64,000 nt of DNA from Trinickia fusca. GTDB taxonomy: Bacteria > Pseudomonadota > Gammaproteobacteria > Burkholderiales > Burkholderiaceae. Shown here in pieces: positions 36,888-45,526 of the stretch. The notes beneath the pieces are model-generated. The model was not told where the DNA came from and did no database searches. It was given only the letters and a program-made list of their open reading frames with translations. The stretch is taken from assembly GCF_003628145.1 (NCBI RefSeq), contig NZ_RBZV01000012.1, forward strand, positions 1-64,000. Reading direction: 5' to 3'. A program made the translations under genes and the position numbers. Positions within the stretch are counted from its first letter, which is position 1, and every line of letters begins with the position of its first letter.

Positions 36888-38930
36888 ATGCCTCACGAAG
36901 AATATTGTGGTGGGCGGATTCCGCACATCTTGTGCTGTGTCGTGCTCGTTTTACCGATGCTGTCGGCTTCGGACAGAACCCGTGCCGCAGAGGTCGCGCC
37001 AGCGCCTGACGGCGCCCTTTCGGCTTCACCGGCCGACCTCGCCTCGATGCCGCTCGAAGCGTTGATGCAAGTGAAAGTTAGCACTGCATCACGTTTCGCC
37101 CAGCCCGTGGCCGAGGCGCCCGCTGCCGTCGTCGTTCTGACGGCACAAGACATCAAGGACTACGGCTGGCGCACCTTGGCCAGCGCACTCGCTTCGTTGC
37201 CCGGGGTTTATACGTCATACGATAGGACGTATGCTTACCTCGGCACGCGCGGCTTTCGCCGCCCCGGCGACTACAACAGTCGCTTCCTGTTGCTGATCGA
37301 TGGCATGCGTGTCAACGACGCTGTCTACGATCAAGCGGCGATCGGCAGCGACTTCCCGCTCGACATGGACTTGGTAGAGCGCATCGAGTACGTGCCGGGG
37401 CCGGGTTCGGCCGTCTACGGTTCGAACGCGCTGTTCGGCGTCATCAATGTCGTCACGAAGAAAGGCTCGGATATCGGCGGTGCGCAAGTGGCAGGCTCGC
37501 TCGGCAGCTTCGGCGAGAAGCGCGCCCGTGCGACCTACGGCTGGCATGGCGACAATGGAGCGGACCTGCTGCTGTCCGTGACCTCGTACGACCGCAGCGG
37601 CCAGGATCTGTACTACCCCGAGTTCGATACGCCGGCCCAGAACCACGGTATCGCGCAGGGTCTCGACTACGATCGCGCGCAGGATCTGTTCGCCAAGTTC
37701 GCTTATCGCGATGTCACCGTCTCCGCAGGCTACGGCAATCGCACGAAGGGGGTCCCTACCGCCCCCTACGTCGCGGTGTTCGACATGCCGTCCTCGAACA
37801 CGGACACGCACAGCTTCATCAACGCCGCGTATCGTCACGCACTGAATGACGGTGTCGAAATCGCATCCGAGGTCTACTGGGAACGCTACGACTATCGCAG
37901 CCTCGCGTTTTACGGTGCGCCACCGGTACTCAACGTCGACGGCGACAAGGCGATCTGGTACGGCGCCGATCTGCACGCGACCGTCTCGTCGATCCCGCGC
38001 AACACGCTCGTGCTCGGCGTCGACGTCAACCGCAACGCGAGCAGCAACCAGTACAACTACAACGCCGATCCTTACCAACTGATTCTAGATTCGCGCAAGA
38101 GCGACAATTCGATTGGCGTCTACGCCGAGGACGAAGTGCAACTTGCCTCGCGCCTGGCCCTGAACGCGGGGTTGCGCGTCGACTGGCAAGGCGACGTCGG
38201 CAGCGCCGTGAGCCCGCGGCTCGGGCTGATTTTCAAGGCGACGCCGCGCGATACGTTCAAGCTCGTCTACGGCGAGGCCTATCGTGCGCCGAACGCCTAC
38301 GAACGCTACTACACGGTCGCGGGCCCGGGTGGCCAAGAGGGCAATCCGTCGCTCAAGCCCGAACATATTTCGACGACCGAACTCATCTACGACCGTACGA
38401 TGAGCGCGACGGGCCATGCGACGCTTTCGCTGTTTCATTACAGCGTACGCGACTTCATCGCAGAGGTACCCGATCCATCGGGCGTGTTCGTATTCGAGAA
38501 CGTCAACCGCGTACACGCGTCCGGCATGGAACTCGCCTACGAGCAAAACGTGGCGCATGTGGCACGCGTGCGCGCGAGCTACGCCTGGCAGATCGCACGC
38601 GACACCAAAACAGGCTCGATCCTGGAGGACTCGCCGCGCCATCTCGGCAAGCTCAATTTGACCGTGCCGCTGTTTCACGATGCGGTGCGCCTCGGCGCCG
38701 AGTTTCAATGCGAGTCGGCACGGACTGCGGCCGTGAGCGTGGCAGGCGGCTATTGCCTCGGCAACGTCACGCTCGGCACGTCGCGCCTGATTCGCGGTGG
38801 TGACCTGTCGTTCTCGGTCTATAACGTGACCGACAAACGCTACGCCGATCCGGCCGGGCCGAACTTCGCCCAGGACGTGATCACGCAGCAGAGCCGCACG
38901 TTCGTCGCCAAACTGGTCTACGGTTTCTGA
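36888..38930 (+). CDS. TonB-dependent outer-membrane receptor
   Basis: A 680-residue receptor with a signal peptide (cleavage probably around residues 30-36), a plug domain (about 55-190: PAAVVVLTAQDIKDYGWRTL; SAVYGSNALFGVINVVTKKG) and a 22-strand barrel ending FVAKLVYGF, the terminal Phe needed for BAM insertion. The LEALMQVKVSTASR segment before the plug is typical of a subgroup of receptors. The next genes (YfiR, GGDEF-EAL) follow with 1 base and then a 4-base overlap, suggesting that ligand uptake or sensing feeds c-di-GMP signalling. The ligand is unknown. Confidence 0.92.
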   Translation: MPHEEYCGGRIPHILCCVVLVLPMLSASDRTRAAEVAPAPDGALSASPADLASMPLEALMQVKVSTASRFAQPVAEAPAAVVVLTAQDIKDYGWRTLASALASLPGVYTSYDRTYAYLGTRGFRRPGDYNSRFLLLIDGMRVNDAVYDQAAIGSDFPLDMDLVERIEYVPGPGSAVYGSNALFGVINVVTKKGSDIGGAQVAGSLGSFGEKRARATYGWHGDNGADLLLSVTSYDRSGQDLYYPEFDTPAQNHGIAQGLDYDRAQDLFAKFAYRDVTVSAGYGNRTKGVPTAPYVAVFDMPSSNTDTHSFINAAYRHALNDGVEIASEVYWERYDYRSLAFYGAPPVLNVDGDKAIWYGADLHATVSSIPRNTLVLGVDVNRNASSNQYNYNADPYQLILDSRKSDNSIGVYAEDEVQLASRLALNAGLRVDWQGDVGSAVSPRLGLIFKATPRDTFKLVYGEAYRAPNAYERYYTVAGPGGQEGNPSLKPEHISTTELIYDRTMSATGHATLSLFHYSVRDFIAEVPDPSGVFVFENVNRVHASGMELAYEQNVAHVARVRASYAWQIARDTKTGSILEDSPRHLGKLNLTVPLFHDAVRLGAEFQCESARTAAVSVAGGYCLGNVTLGTSRLIRGGDLSFSVYNVTDKRYADPAGPNFAQDVITQQSRTFVAKLVYGF

Positions 38931-38931
38931 C

Positions 38932-39462
38932 ATGACCAGCATCAGACGAACATTGTGCACGGCCGGATGCTTGCTGGCGTTGATCGCCGTTCTGCGCGTG
39001 CCCGCGCGCGCGCAGGCGAACCTGTACGCGCTCCAGGCCGCCTACATTTTCAACTTCACCGAGTTCGCGGACTGGCCGGTCGCGCCGGCGCATGGGCCGA
39101 ATCTCGTCGTATGCGCCAATCAACACAGCGCGCTCGGTACCGCCCTATCGAAGCTCGACGGCCGTCTCGTGGCGGGCAAAGCCTGGCGTTTGCGTCCTGT
39201 CCCTGAAGCGGTCGGCGTGACAGCCTGCAACGTGCTCGTGATCGACGAGAGCACGGCCGGGGCACCGTCGACGAAAGCCGTGCTCGCCTCCGACGCCCCG
39301 CTGCTGGTCGTGCGCACGGCCGAAGCCGGCGACGGTCCGTACGTGATCCTGCTCTTTCGCGACGGAGACAAACTTCGGTTCGACATCGACAAGAGCGAAG
39401 CGACTCGCCGTCATATCACGTTGAGTTCGAAGCTGCTTCGTTTGGCAAGGAGCGTGTTGTGA
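38932..39462 (+). CDS. YfiR-family periplasmic protein
   Basis: A 176-residue secreted protein: signal peptide to about residue 27 (ending VPARA), then the YfiR/DUF4154 domain ([60 protein letters not shown]). In Pseudomonas, YfiR holds the membrane diguanylate cyclase YfiN inactive from the periplasm. Here the next gene encodes a membrane GGDEF-EAL enzyme and the start codons overlap, so the same brake mechanism is likely. Confidence 0.88.
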   Translation: MTSIRRTLCTAGCLLALIAVLRVPARAQANLYALQAAYIFNFTEFADWPVAPAHGPNLVVCANQHSALGTALSKLDGRLVAGKAWRLRPVPEAVGVTACNVLVIDESTAGAPSTKAVLASDAPLLVVRTAEAGDGPYVILLFRDGDKLRFDIDKSEATRRHITLSSKLLRLARSVL

Positions 39463-41339
39463 AACGCAAAGGACATGGAACGCCGAGCCCGGTCAAGGAG
39501 ATGGCTCGCGTCAAGCTGGCGGGCGTCTGCGTAGCGCTGTTGATTTCGAGCGCCGTGCTGCTCGTTTATCAGGCGGTGACGCTACGCACCACGCTGACCG
39601 AAAACGCCAATTTGCAGGCTGAAATGATCGCCGACAACGTCTCGGCATCCGTCATGTTCGCCGACGCTCGTTCGACGGCCGAGGTCCTGCATTCGCTGGG
39701 CAAGGTGCCGTACGTCGAGGAAGTCTGCATCTACACTGAAAGCGGCAAGCTGTTCGCGGGCTACCGGAAACCGGGCTTCGACAAGCATGATCACGCGGTG
39801 GGCTCGCTGGCCAAAGCGACAAGCCAAGGCAAACGCCTGTCGTTGAGCGACGTATTCGTCGCCTCGACGATCAGTCAGAACGGTAAAACCCTTGGCTACG
39901 TCGTGCTCGTCGCGGGCACGAGCGGCATGCTCGCGCAACTGCTGCACTACGGCGGCTTTCTGGTCGCGGCGTCGATGTGCGCGATCTGGATCGCGTTCGC
40001 GGTCACCTCGCGCATGGGAATGCGCATCGTGCAAGCGGAGAAGAAGCTCGAATACCTCGCCTCCACCGATCCGCTTACGGGCTTGCCGAACCGGCGCGCC
40101 TTCTACGAAGAGCTCGACGAGCGGCTGCAAGATGCGCTGGCGTCGGCCACGCGCGTGGCGCTGATCCTCGTCGATCTCGACGACTTCAAGACGATCAACG
40201 ATACGCTCGGCCACGGCGCCGGCGACGACTTGCTCAAGCATGTGGCGATCGCATTGCGGCAAGCGGTGCGCAAGACCGACGTGGTGAGCCGTATCGGTGG
40301 CGACGAATTCGCCGTGCTCGTCGAGGCGGCCGATCACAAGGCGGAAGGACTGGCGACGGCCGAGCGCATCGCGCGTGCGCTTGCGCGTCCGTTCGACCTG
40401 ACACGCGCGAGCGTGGTGGCGACGGCCAGCGTCGGCGTGAGCGTGTACCCCGACGACGCCGAAGACGTCGCTGCGCTCGTCAGCAGTGCCGACATTGCCC
40501 TGTACGCGGCCAAGAGCACGGGCAAGAACGTCGCTGTCGCATTCCACCCCAGCATGACTGTCGAAGCGCACCGGCGCGCACGGCTCGAAACCGAACTGCG
40601 CAAGGCCATCGACGCGGACGCGCTCCATCTCGTCTACCAGCCGCAATTCGATTGCCGCACGAGCCAGCTCATCGGCGCCGAAGCGCTCGTGCGCTGGACC
40701 CACCCTTCGGATGGCGAGATCTCGCCCGCCGAATTCATTCCGGTCGCCGAGGGCAGCGAGCTCATCGTTGCGCTGGGTCAATGGGTGCTGCGACGCGCCT
40801 GCCTCGACGCCGCGCGCTGGAACGCGGAGCACGACACGGCGATCCATGTCTCGGTCAACGTATCGGCACGGCAGTTGCGGCAGGCCCAATTCACCGAGCA
40901 GGTCAAAGCCGTGCTCGACGAAAGCGGGCTCGCCTCGCCTCTGCTCGAGCTCGAGCTGACCGAAAGCCAGCTGATGGCGAACATGGCCGTTGGCGTCGAA
41001 GCGATGCAGCAGCTGCGCACGGCTGGCGTGCGGCTTGCACTCGACGACTTCGGCACGGGCTACTCCTCGCTGTCGTACCTGCAGTCGTTCCCCGTCAACA
41101 ACCTGAAGATCGATCGCAGCTTCATCCGGCCGCTGCCGCAAGCGGGCCAGCCGATCGTAGCGGCCATCATCTCGATGGCGCGCAGCTTCGGTATCGCCGT
41201 GGTGGCCGAGGGCGTCGAAGAACCGTCCCAGCTCGCGTGGCTGTGTGACGCGGGCTGCGACATCGTGCAAGGCTACCTGACCGGCCGGCCGATGCCGGTC
41301 GCGCAGTTCCGCGAGTTGCTCGGCGCAGAGATATGCTGA
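39459..41339 (+). CDS. Membrane GGDEF-EAL c-di-GMP enzyme (YfiN-like sensor)
   Basis: A 626-residue protein with two transmembrane helices (about 20-42 and 163-183) flanking a periplasmic CHASE8-like domain, then GGDEF and EAL domains. The cyclase motif GGDEF is intact at 280-284 with an RxxD inhibitory site (RKTD, 271-274). The EAL domain has EALVRW (408-413), [29 protein letters not shown] and KIDRSF, so phosphodiesterase residues also look intact. It may switch between making and degrading c-di-GMP. It overlaps the yfiR-like gene by 4 bases. Confidence 0.92.
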   Translation: MKRKGHGTPSPVKEMARVKLAGVCVALLISSAVLLVYQAVTLRTTLTENANLQAEMIADNVSASVMFADARSTAEVLHSLGKVPYVEEVCIYTESGKLFAGYRKPGFDKHDHAVGSLAKATSQGKRLSLSDVFVASTISQNGKTLGYVVLVAGTSGMLAQLLHYGGFLVAASMCAIWIAFAVTSRMGMRIVQAEKKLEYLASTDPLTGLPNRRAFYEELDERLQDALASATRVALILVDLDDFKTINDTLGHGAGDDLLKHVAIALRQAVRKTDVVSRIGGDEFAVLVEAADHKAEGLATAERIARALARPFDLTRASVVATASVGVSVYPDDAEDVAALVSSADIALYAAKSTGKNVAVAFHPSMTVEAHRRARLETELRKAIDADALHLVYQPQFDCRTSQLIGAEALVRWTHPSDGEISPAEFIPVAEGSELIVALGQWVLRRACLDAARWNAEHDTAIHVSVNVSARQLRQAQFTEQVKAVLDESGLASPLLELELTESQLMANMAVGVEAMQQLRTAGVRLALDDFGTGYSSLSYLQSFPVNNLKIDRSFIRPLPQAGQPIVAAIISMARSFGIAVVAEGVEEPSQLAWLCDAGCDIVQGYLTGRPMPVAQFRELLGAEIC

Positions 41340-41357
41340 CGGCCCGACGCTGCTGAG

Positions 41358-41459
41358 CCCGTCTTTGCATCGCGGCTGCAAATGCCAGCGGGTTCAAGCA
41401 CTTAGCTTCGCTGTCCCGACGATATCCACAAGGCCTTGCACAGAAGCTGTGGAAAAGCC
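41358..41459 (+). repeat. 102-bp tandem repeat, copy 1
   Basis: First of two direct copies offset by 215 bases. The right-hand 61 bases (41399-41459) match the second copy at 60 of 61 positions; the left end (CCCGTCTTTGCATCGCG) is identical; the 24 bases between have diverged. Each copy holds ATATCCACA and, facing it, TGTGGAAAA, both one mismatch from a DnaA box. This and copy 2 account for most of the 444-base gap between the GGDEF-EAL gene and the glycine-zipper gene, which contains no ORF I can support. Confidence 0.75.
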
Positions 41460-41572
41460 TCCTCGACGGAGGAACGTTGTGCCATCCGGTGCCCCTTGCA
41501 GGCCGAAACCGATCCATCGCGCGCATCCACTCGTAACAAGGCTTATCGTGCATCGGCCCGCCCGCGCCAGCG

Positions 41573-41674
41573 CCCGTCTTTGCATCGCGCCCACAAACCT
41601 CAATCGGCTCAGCCACTTAGCTTCGCTGTCCCGACGATATCCACAAAGCCTTGCACAGAAGCTGTGGAAAAGCC
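41573..41674 (+). repeat. 102-bp tandem repeat, copy 2
   Basis: Second direct copy of the element at 41358-41459, with the same spacing between its conserved ends. The strong conservation of the 61-bp part against a diverged middle suggests a selected element such as a small RNA or a protein-binding site rather than random duplication. Confidence 0.75.
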
Positions 41675-41783
41675 GCGCTAGCGGCCTCGCTCGGCGCTAC
41701 AACTGCTTACAAATCTCGTGTCTCGACGGTCCACCGGGCCAGCGTTTGCCGCGTTTTTGCAGGCATCTACCCCGGAGCCTGTC

Positions 41784-42491
41784 ATGAACACGAACAACTC
41801 TACCGACTTCCCGCAACGCAATCGCATCCATCCGCTCGTCGCCGGCGCCGCGGTCGCCGTCATGCTCGTCAGTGTCACGGGCATCGCTGCGATGACGGGT
41901 TTGCTGCCGACCTCGCATGCCGTCACCGCGCCCCCCGAGCAAGCGGCGTCGACGCCGATGCTCGCGCAAGCGGCCAGCGGCGCGGTCACCTCACCTGCGC
42001 AGCAACCTGCCGTCGAGCCGCGGGTGACGCGCGAAAAGACTGTCGACGAACCGCGCGTTCATCACCATCACAGCGCGCCGGCGGCCCCCTCGCCGGCCTA
42101 CACGAGCAACCAGGGTTATGGCGAGGCCACGCGCCCCGTCGCGCAGCAGCCGGCCTACGACCCGAACGCCGGCGAAGTGGTCGCCGTGAACGCGGTACAG
42201 ACGGCCCAGCCGACCACGGGGGTCGGTGCCGTCGGCGGCGCGATCGCAGGTGGCCTGCTCGGCAATCAGATCGGCGGCGGACGCGGCCGCGTGCTGACGA
42301 CCATCGCGGGCGCAATCGGTGGTGGCCTTGCCGGTAACGGCATCGAGCATGAGGTGCACAAGGCGACGTCGTATCAAGTGCAAGTGCGCATGCGGGACGG
42401 CAGCTATCGCAACTTCACCTACAACCAGGAGCCTGCCTTCGGCATCGGCGAACACGTCCGCGTGATGGGCGATACGCTGATGGCCTCTTGA
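41784..42491 (+). CDS. Glycine-zipper 2TM (17-kDa antigen-like) envelope protein
   Basis: A 235-residue protein with an N-terminal membrane anchor or signal (VAGAAVAVMLVSVTGIAAMT), a low-complexity Pro/Ala/His linker, a glycine-zipper domain (VGGAIAGGLLGNQIGGGRGR; GAIGGGLAGNGIEHEV) and a small C-terminal beta domain (VQVRMRDGSYRNFTYNQEPA). This is the SlyB/Rick_17kDa_Anti arrangement found in envelope stress proteins. The ATG at 41784 has GGAG seven bases upstream. Confidence 0.87.
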   Translation: MNTNNSTDFPQRNRIHPLVAGAAVAVMLVSVTGIAAMTGLLPTSHAVTAPPEQAASTPMLAQAASGAVTSPAQQPAVEPRVTREKTVDEPRVHHHHSAPAAPSPAYTSNQGYGEATRPVAQQPAYDPNAGEVVAVNAVQTAQPTTGVGAVGGAIAGGLLGNQIGGGRGRVLTTIAGAIGGGLAGNGIEHEVHKATSYQVQVRMRDGSYRNFTYNQEPAFGIGEHVRVMGDTLMAS

Positions 42492-42576
42492 CGCATCGAG
42501 CACCCGCCCCACCCGCTGGCGGTGCAGCACAACGTGCGGATCTTGGCAAGCACCGCCGTTTGCAGCACTGCTTGCG

Positions 42577-42598
42577 GCGCCCCCTTCGGAGGGGGCGC
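42577..42598 (+). terminator. Hairpin downstream of the glycine-zipper gene
   Basis: GCGCCCCC, a TTCGGA loop and GGGGGCGC form a perfect 8-bp GC stem about 85 bases after the stop codon. No U-run follows, so it may be a terminator or an mRNA-stabilising hairpin. The remaining 150 bases up to the phosphoesterase hold nothing I recognise. Confidence 0.45.
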
Positions 42599-42752
42599 AT
42601 GAGGCCGAACCGATTACGGGTTGATCCCGAGCCTCCGACGTCCGAATCTCCTCCTATTCTGTATGACGTTAGCGTGACGCGTAGGCCAAACGCGCGTTTA
42701 GTCGCTGCGCGCGCCACGCCGTGTGAGTCACGCATCGTCCGAGGAGCGAGCC

Positions 42753-44138
42753 ATGGCCATCGTCAATCGATTGATCAACAAGGTTTTCGTGCTGATGCTC
42801 GAAAACCGCTCGTACGACAACGTGTTCGGCTGGTCGGATCTCAAAGGCTTCACACCCGAGGGCGTCGCCACGCAGGCGGACGGCCTCATCGGCAAGCCGC
42901 TCTTCACCAATCGCGACCGCAGCGGGAATCTGCACACAGTCGGTGCCGGTGCATCATTCCAGATGCCGTTCGATCCCGGCCACGAGTTCTCCGATGTCCT
43001 GCTGGCGCTCTGCGGGGCGAATACGGTGTCGACGGCCAACTGTGTCGCCGACACGGCCCGTATCACGGGTGCCTACCCAGCGCCTGCCGCGTCGGCCAAC
43101 GACTTCGGCTTTGCCGCCTGCCTCGAAGATCATGGTTTCGATACGGCGCTCGGGCTGCGTGCATTCACGCCCGATCAACTGCCCGTGCTGAACTTTCTCG
43201 CGCAACAGTTCGCCGTCTGCGATCGCTGGTTCTCGTCGATGCCCGGGCCGACCTGGCCCAACCGCTTCTTCGCACTGGCCGGAACGTCGTGGGGCCTCGA
43301 TCACAGCCCCAGCGACCTGTCGACGTTTGCCTCGAACTTCCTGAACGCGGCGCGTTTCGGCAATGGGCGGGACTCGGTACTGACGCTGCTGCCCAGCGAT
43401 GCCTGGATGGTCGTCGACGGCGATTCCCCGCAATCGTGGGCACTGGCCGGCGTCGAGCGTTATCCGCAAAACTTCGTGCACTTGGCAGACTTCTTGCCGC
43501 AGCTTGCCGAACCGGGCGCCTTGCATCCGCGCTTCATCTTTATCGAACCCGCTTACGATGCGCTGTCGCTCAATCATTTCCGCAGCGGCAACTCGATGCA
43601 TCCGCTCGGCGATGTACGGCGCGGCGAGATGCTGATCAAGACGCTGTATGAAGCCATCAAGTCGTCGCCGTATTGGGAGCAAAGCGCGTTCGTCATTCTG
43701 TTCGACGAACATGGCGGCTTCTTCGATCATGTCGTGCCGCCGACCTGCGTCCCGCCAGCGCCCCCGACGGACGACGACCTCAATCGCCACGGCCTGCGTT
43801 TCGATCGCTATGGCTTTCGCGTGCCCGCGATCGTCGTCTCGCCGTATGTGCGCCAGGCGACGATCGATCACACGGTCTACGATCACACGTCGCTGCTCAA
43901 GACGCTGAACGGGCTGCTCTCGCCTGCGCAATCGCTGTTGACTACCGCGCGCGTGAACGCGGCCAATTCGTTCGAGCGCTTGTTCACGCTCAACGTACCG
44001 CGCCATCGCGACGACATTGCGCCATGTCCTGCGCCGGTGCCGCTCCCCGCCGATGCGGCAGCGGCGCTCGCCAATGTCGGCACGGGCCGGTCGATCGGGG
44101 CGTTCCAAACGCTGCCTACGTATCGTGGTCAAGCTTGA
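42753..44138 (+). CDS. Phosphoesterase-family protein (acid phosphatase / phospholipase C-like)
   Basis: A 461-residue member of the phosphoesterase family (PF04185), which includes bacterial phospholipases C and acid phosphatases. Motifs seen are ENRSYDNVFGW near residue 17, PGPTWPNRFFALAGTSWG in the middle, and FDEHGGFFDHVVPP with TVYDHTSLLKTL near the C-terminus. No signal peptide is visible at the start fixed by GAGGAG six bases upstream, unlike many secreted relatives. Export by a specialised secretion system is a possible inference. It is monocistronic and convergent with the apyrase gene. Confidence 0.85.
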   Translation: MAIVNRLINKVFVLMLENRSYDNVFGWSDLKGFTPEGVATQADGLIGKPLFTNRDRSGNLHTVGAGASFQMPFDPGHEFSDVLLALCGANTVSTANCVADTARITGAYPAPAASANDFGFAACLEDHGFDTALGLRAFTPDQLPVLNFLAQQFAVCDRWFSSMPGPTWPNRFFALAGTSWGLDHSPSDLSTFASNFLNAARFGNGRDSVLTLLPSDAWMVVDGDSPQSWALAGVERYPQNFVHLADFLPQLAEPGALHPRFIFIEPAYDALSLNHFRSGNSMHPLGDVRRGEMLIKTLYEAIKSSPYWEQSAFVILFDEHGGFFDHVVPPTCVPPAPPTDDDLNRHGLRFDRYGFRVPAIVVSPYVRQATIDHTVYDHTSLLKTLNGLLSPAQSLLTTARVNAANSFERLFTLNVPRHRDDIAPCPAPVPLPADAAAALANVGTGRSIGAFQTLPTYRGQA

Positions 44139-44144
44139 TCGCAA

Positions 44145-44173
44145 CGCCGCGCGGTGGAACACACCGTGCGGCG
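44145..44173. terminator. Bidirectional hairpin between the phosphoesterase and apyrase genes
   Basis: A 12-bp stem (CGCCGCGCGGTG with CACCGTGCGGCG, one G-T pair) encloses a GAACA loop, midway between two convergent stop codons. It is well placed to terminate both transcripts, though neither side has a long U-tract. Confidence 0.6.
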
Positions 44174-44200
44174 TCGCGGAGCCATGTCAAGTGGATTGAT

Positions 44201-45337
44201 TTATTTGGCTCCCTGCCTGACTGCCTTGATCAGGTATCCCATCGTCCAGGATGAGTCGACGCCGGTCTGTAGTTTATCGTTCGGGAAGTTGAGCTTTCCG
44301 AACACGAACGATTCAGAAAAAACGGCGTTGGCGCAAGTATGGAATTTGGTGCTGAACGTCCGCGACTTGCACGCCGTGTCGATCCCCCCCGAGCCTTTAC
44401 CGAACCCAACGTCAGCCGAAAATTTGATGGCATTTCCCAAACCGGCGAACTTGTCTCTGTCATCCACAGGAAGAGCTTGCTGTAGCGCGAGCGCCGTTTT
44501 GGTCACGCCCAGGCTCAGCTTCACTGGAGCGTCGTTCTGGCCGGTTTCGGTCTGGTCGTAGACGGTCGTGTCATAAGCCTTCCGGCATTGCGCGAAGTCA
44601 AAACCCCCACCCTCCTTGCATTTCTCCCCGTACTGGGAATCCTTCGCCAACGCCCACGCATCGTTCGCCCCCAGGCCAAGAAACGACCGGCTATAAACCT
44701 TATGCGGCTTGCCATCGATCGTGACGGACTCCACATCGTCCGCGTTCCTTTCTACTTCGAATGCGACCTGCGCCGACGCGCCCCCTACCTCGACAATACC
44801 GCGCGTCTTTGCATGGGGGGCAAACCTGCCTTCCTTGTCGTTGACGGCTATCCAGGCATACAGTCCCTCTTCCGCACCCGAGATGGTACGGGCCTCTCCC
44901 ACGTTGTACGGTGATTCCTGGATCTGCTTGAGCACGGCCGCATAGACGTTGCCGCTGTCATTGACCTTACGCATGCCGGCCGTTGCAAGCACGTCGACGG
45001 TGACGTCGTTCGGGCTCACACGGACATTACGTTGCAGCCAGAGGTTCACGTCGCCCAGCAACTTCTTGACGACGCCCGCCGAGCCGTCGACGTCACCAGA
45101 GAGCTCCGTCCCCGTCGGCATCGAGTCGGGATTGCCGGCGAGCGTGATCGTCCTTCCCTCTATCTTGTAGATCAGCGCACGCGAGCTGCTGCTGCCCGCA
45201 TCGACGACGACACGATAGGTTTGAGCCTGCGCCCACCCTGCATAAGCCACCGAAGCCACGCCGATGGCCGCACTGAAAAGAATCTGACGCACCCGCCATG
45301 CGGCACGCCGCGGCTCGTGCTTGATCGTCGCTAACAT
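44201..45337 (-). CDS. Secreted apyrase / NTPDase (GDA1/CD39 family)
   Basis: A 378-residue protein with a Sec signal peptide (cleavage after about residue 38, AQA-QTYRV) followed by an NTPDase domain. Apyrase conserved regions are recognisable: ACR1 DAGSSSSR (46-53), ACR2 ATAGMR (118-123), ACR3 GAEEGLYAWIAVN (154-166, with the catalytic-Glu position) and ACR4 EVGGASAQ (183-190). The enzyme should hydrolyse NTP and NDP outside the cytoplasm. The family is common in eukaryotes and patchy in bacteria (Legionella has one). AAAGGAG nine bases upstream fixes the start, and the longer frame is rejected. No clear hrp box precedes it. Confidence 0.85.
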   Translation of the reverse strand: MLATIKHEPRRAAWRVRQILFSAAIGVASVAYAGWAQAQTYRVVVDAGSSSSRALIYKIEGRTITLAGNPDSMPTGTELSGDVDGSAGVVKKLLGDVNLWLQRNVRVSPNDVTVDVLATAGMRKVNDSGNVYAAVLKQIQESPYNVGEARTISGAEEGLYAWIAVNDKEGRFAPHAKTRGIVEVGGASAQVAFEVERNADDVESVTIDGKPHKVYSRSFLGLGANDAWALAKDSQYGEKCKEGGGFDFAQCRKAYDTTVYDQTETGQNDAPVKLSLGVTKTALALQQALPVDDRDKFAGLGNAIKFSADVGFGKGSGGIDTACKSRTFSTKFHTCANAVFSESFVFGKLNFPNDKLQTGVDSSWTMGYLIKAVRQGAK

Positions 45338-45526
45338 GTTCGACCACTCCTTTAGTTGTTCGAATCGAATTCCCGCGTGCCGCAACGATCGGCCAGACGG
45401 GCAATGTAGGCCGGCCTTGCGCCGCAAGTGCCGGTTCGAACAAGTTAGCGATGGAGCTGCGCCTATCGAATAGAGCAGATGGCCCACACGTGGTCACGGG
45501 CCCAAGGTCATGCGACCGACGATCGA

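Noticed and set aside
41358-41674. DnaA-like boxes as a replication origin
   Set aside because: Only near-consensus boxes, no AT-rich unwinding region and no dnaA, parA or rep gene nearby.
45338-45526. An hrpII-type box upstream of the apyrase gene
   Set aside because: The best candidate on the minus strand (ATCG-N16-TTCG near 45366-45389) has a mismatch in a core tetranucleotide, so I do not call it.
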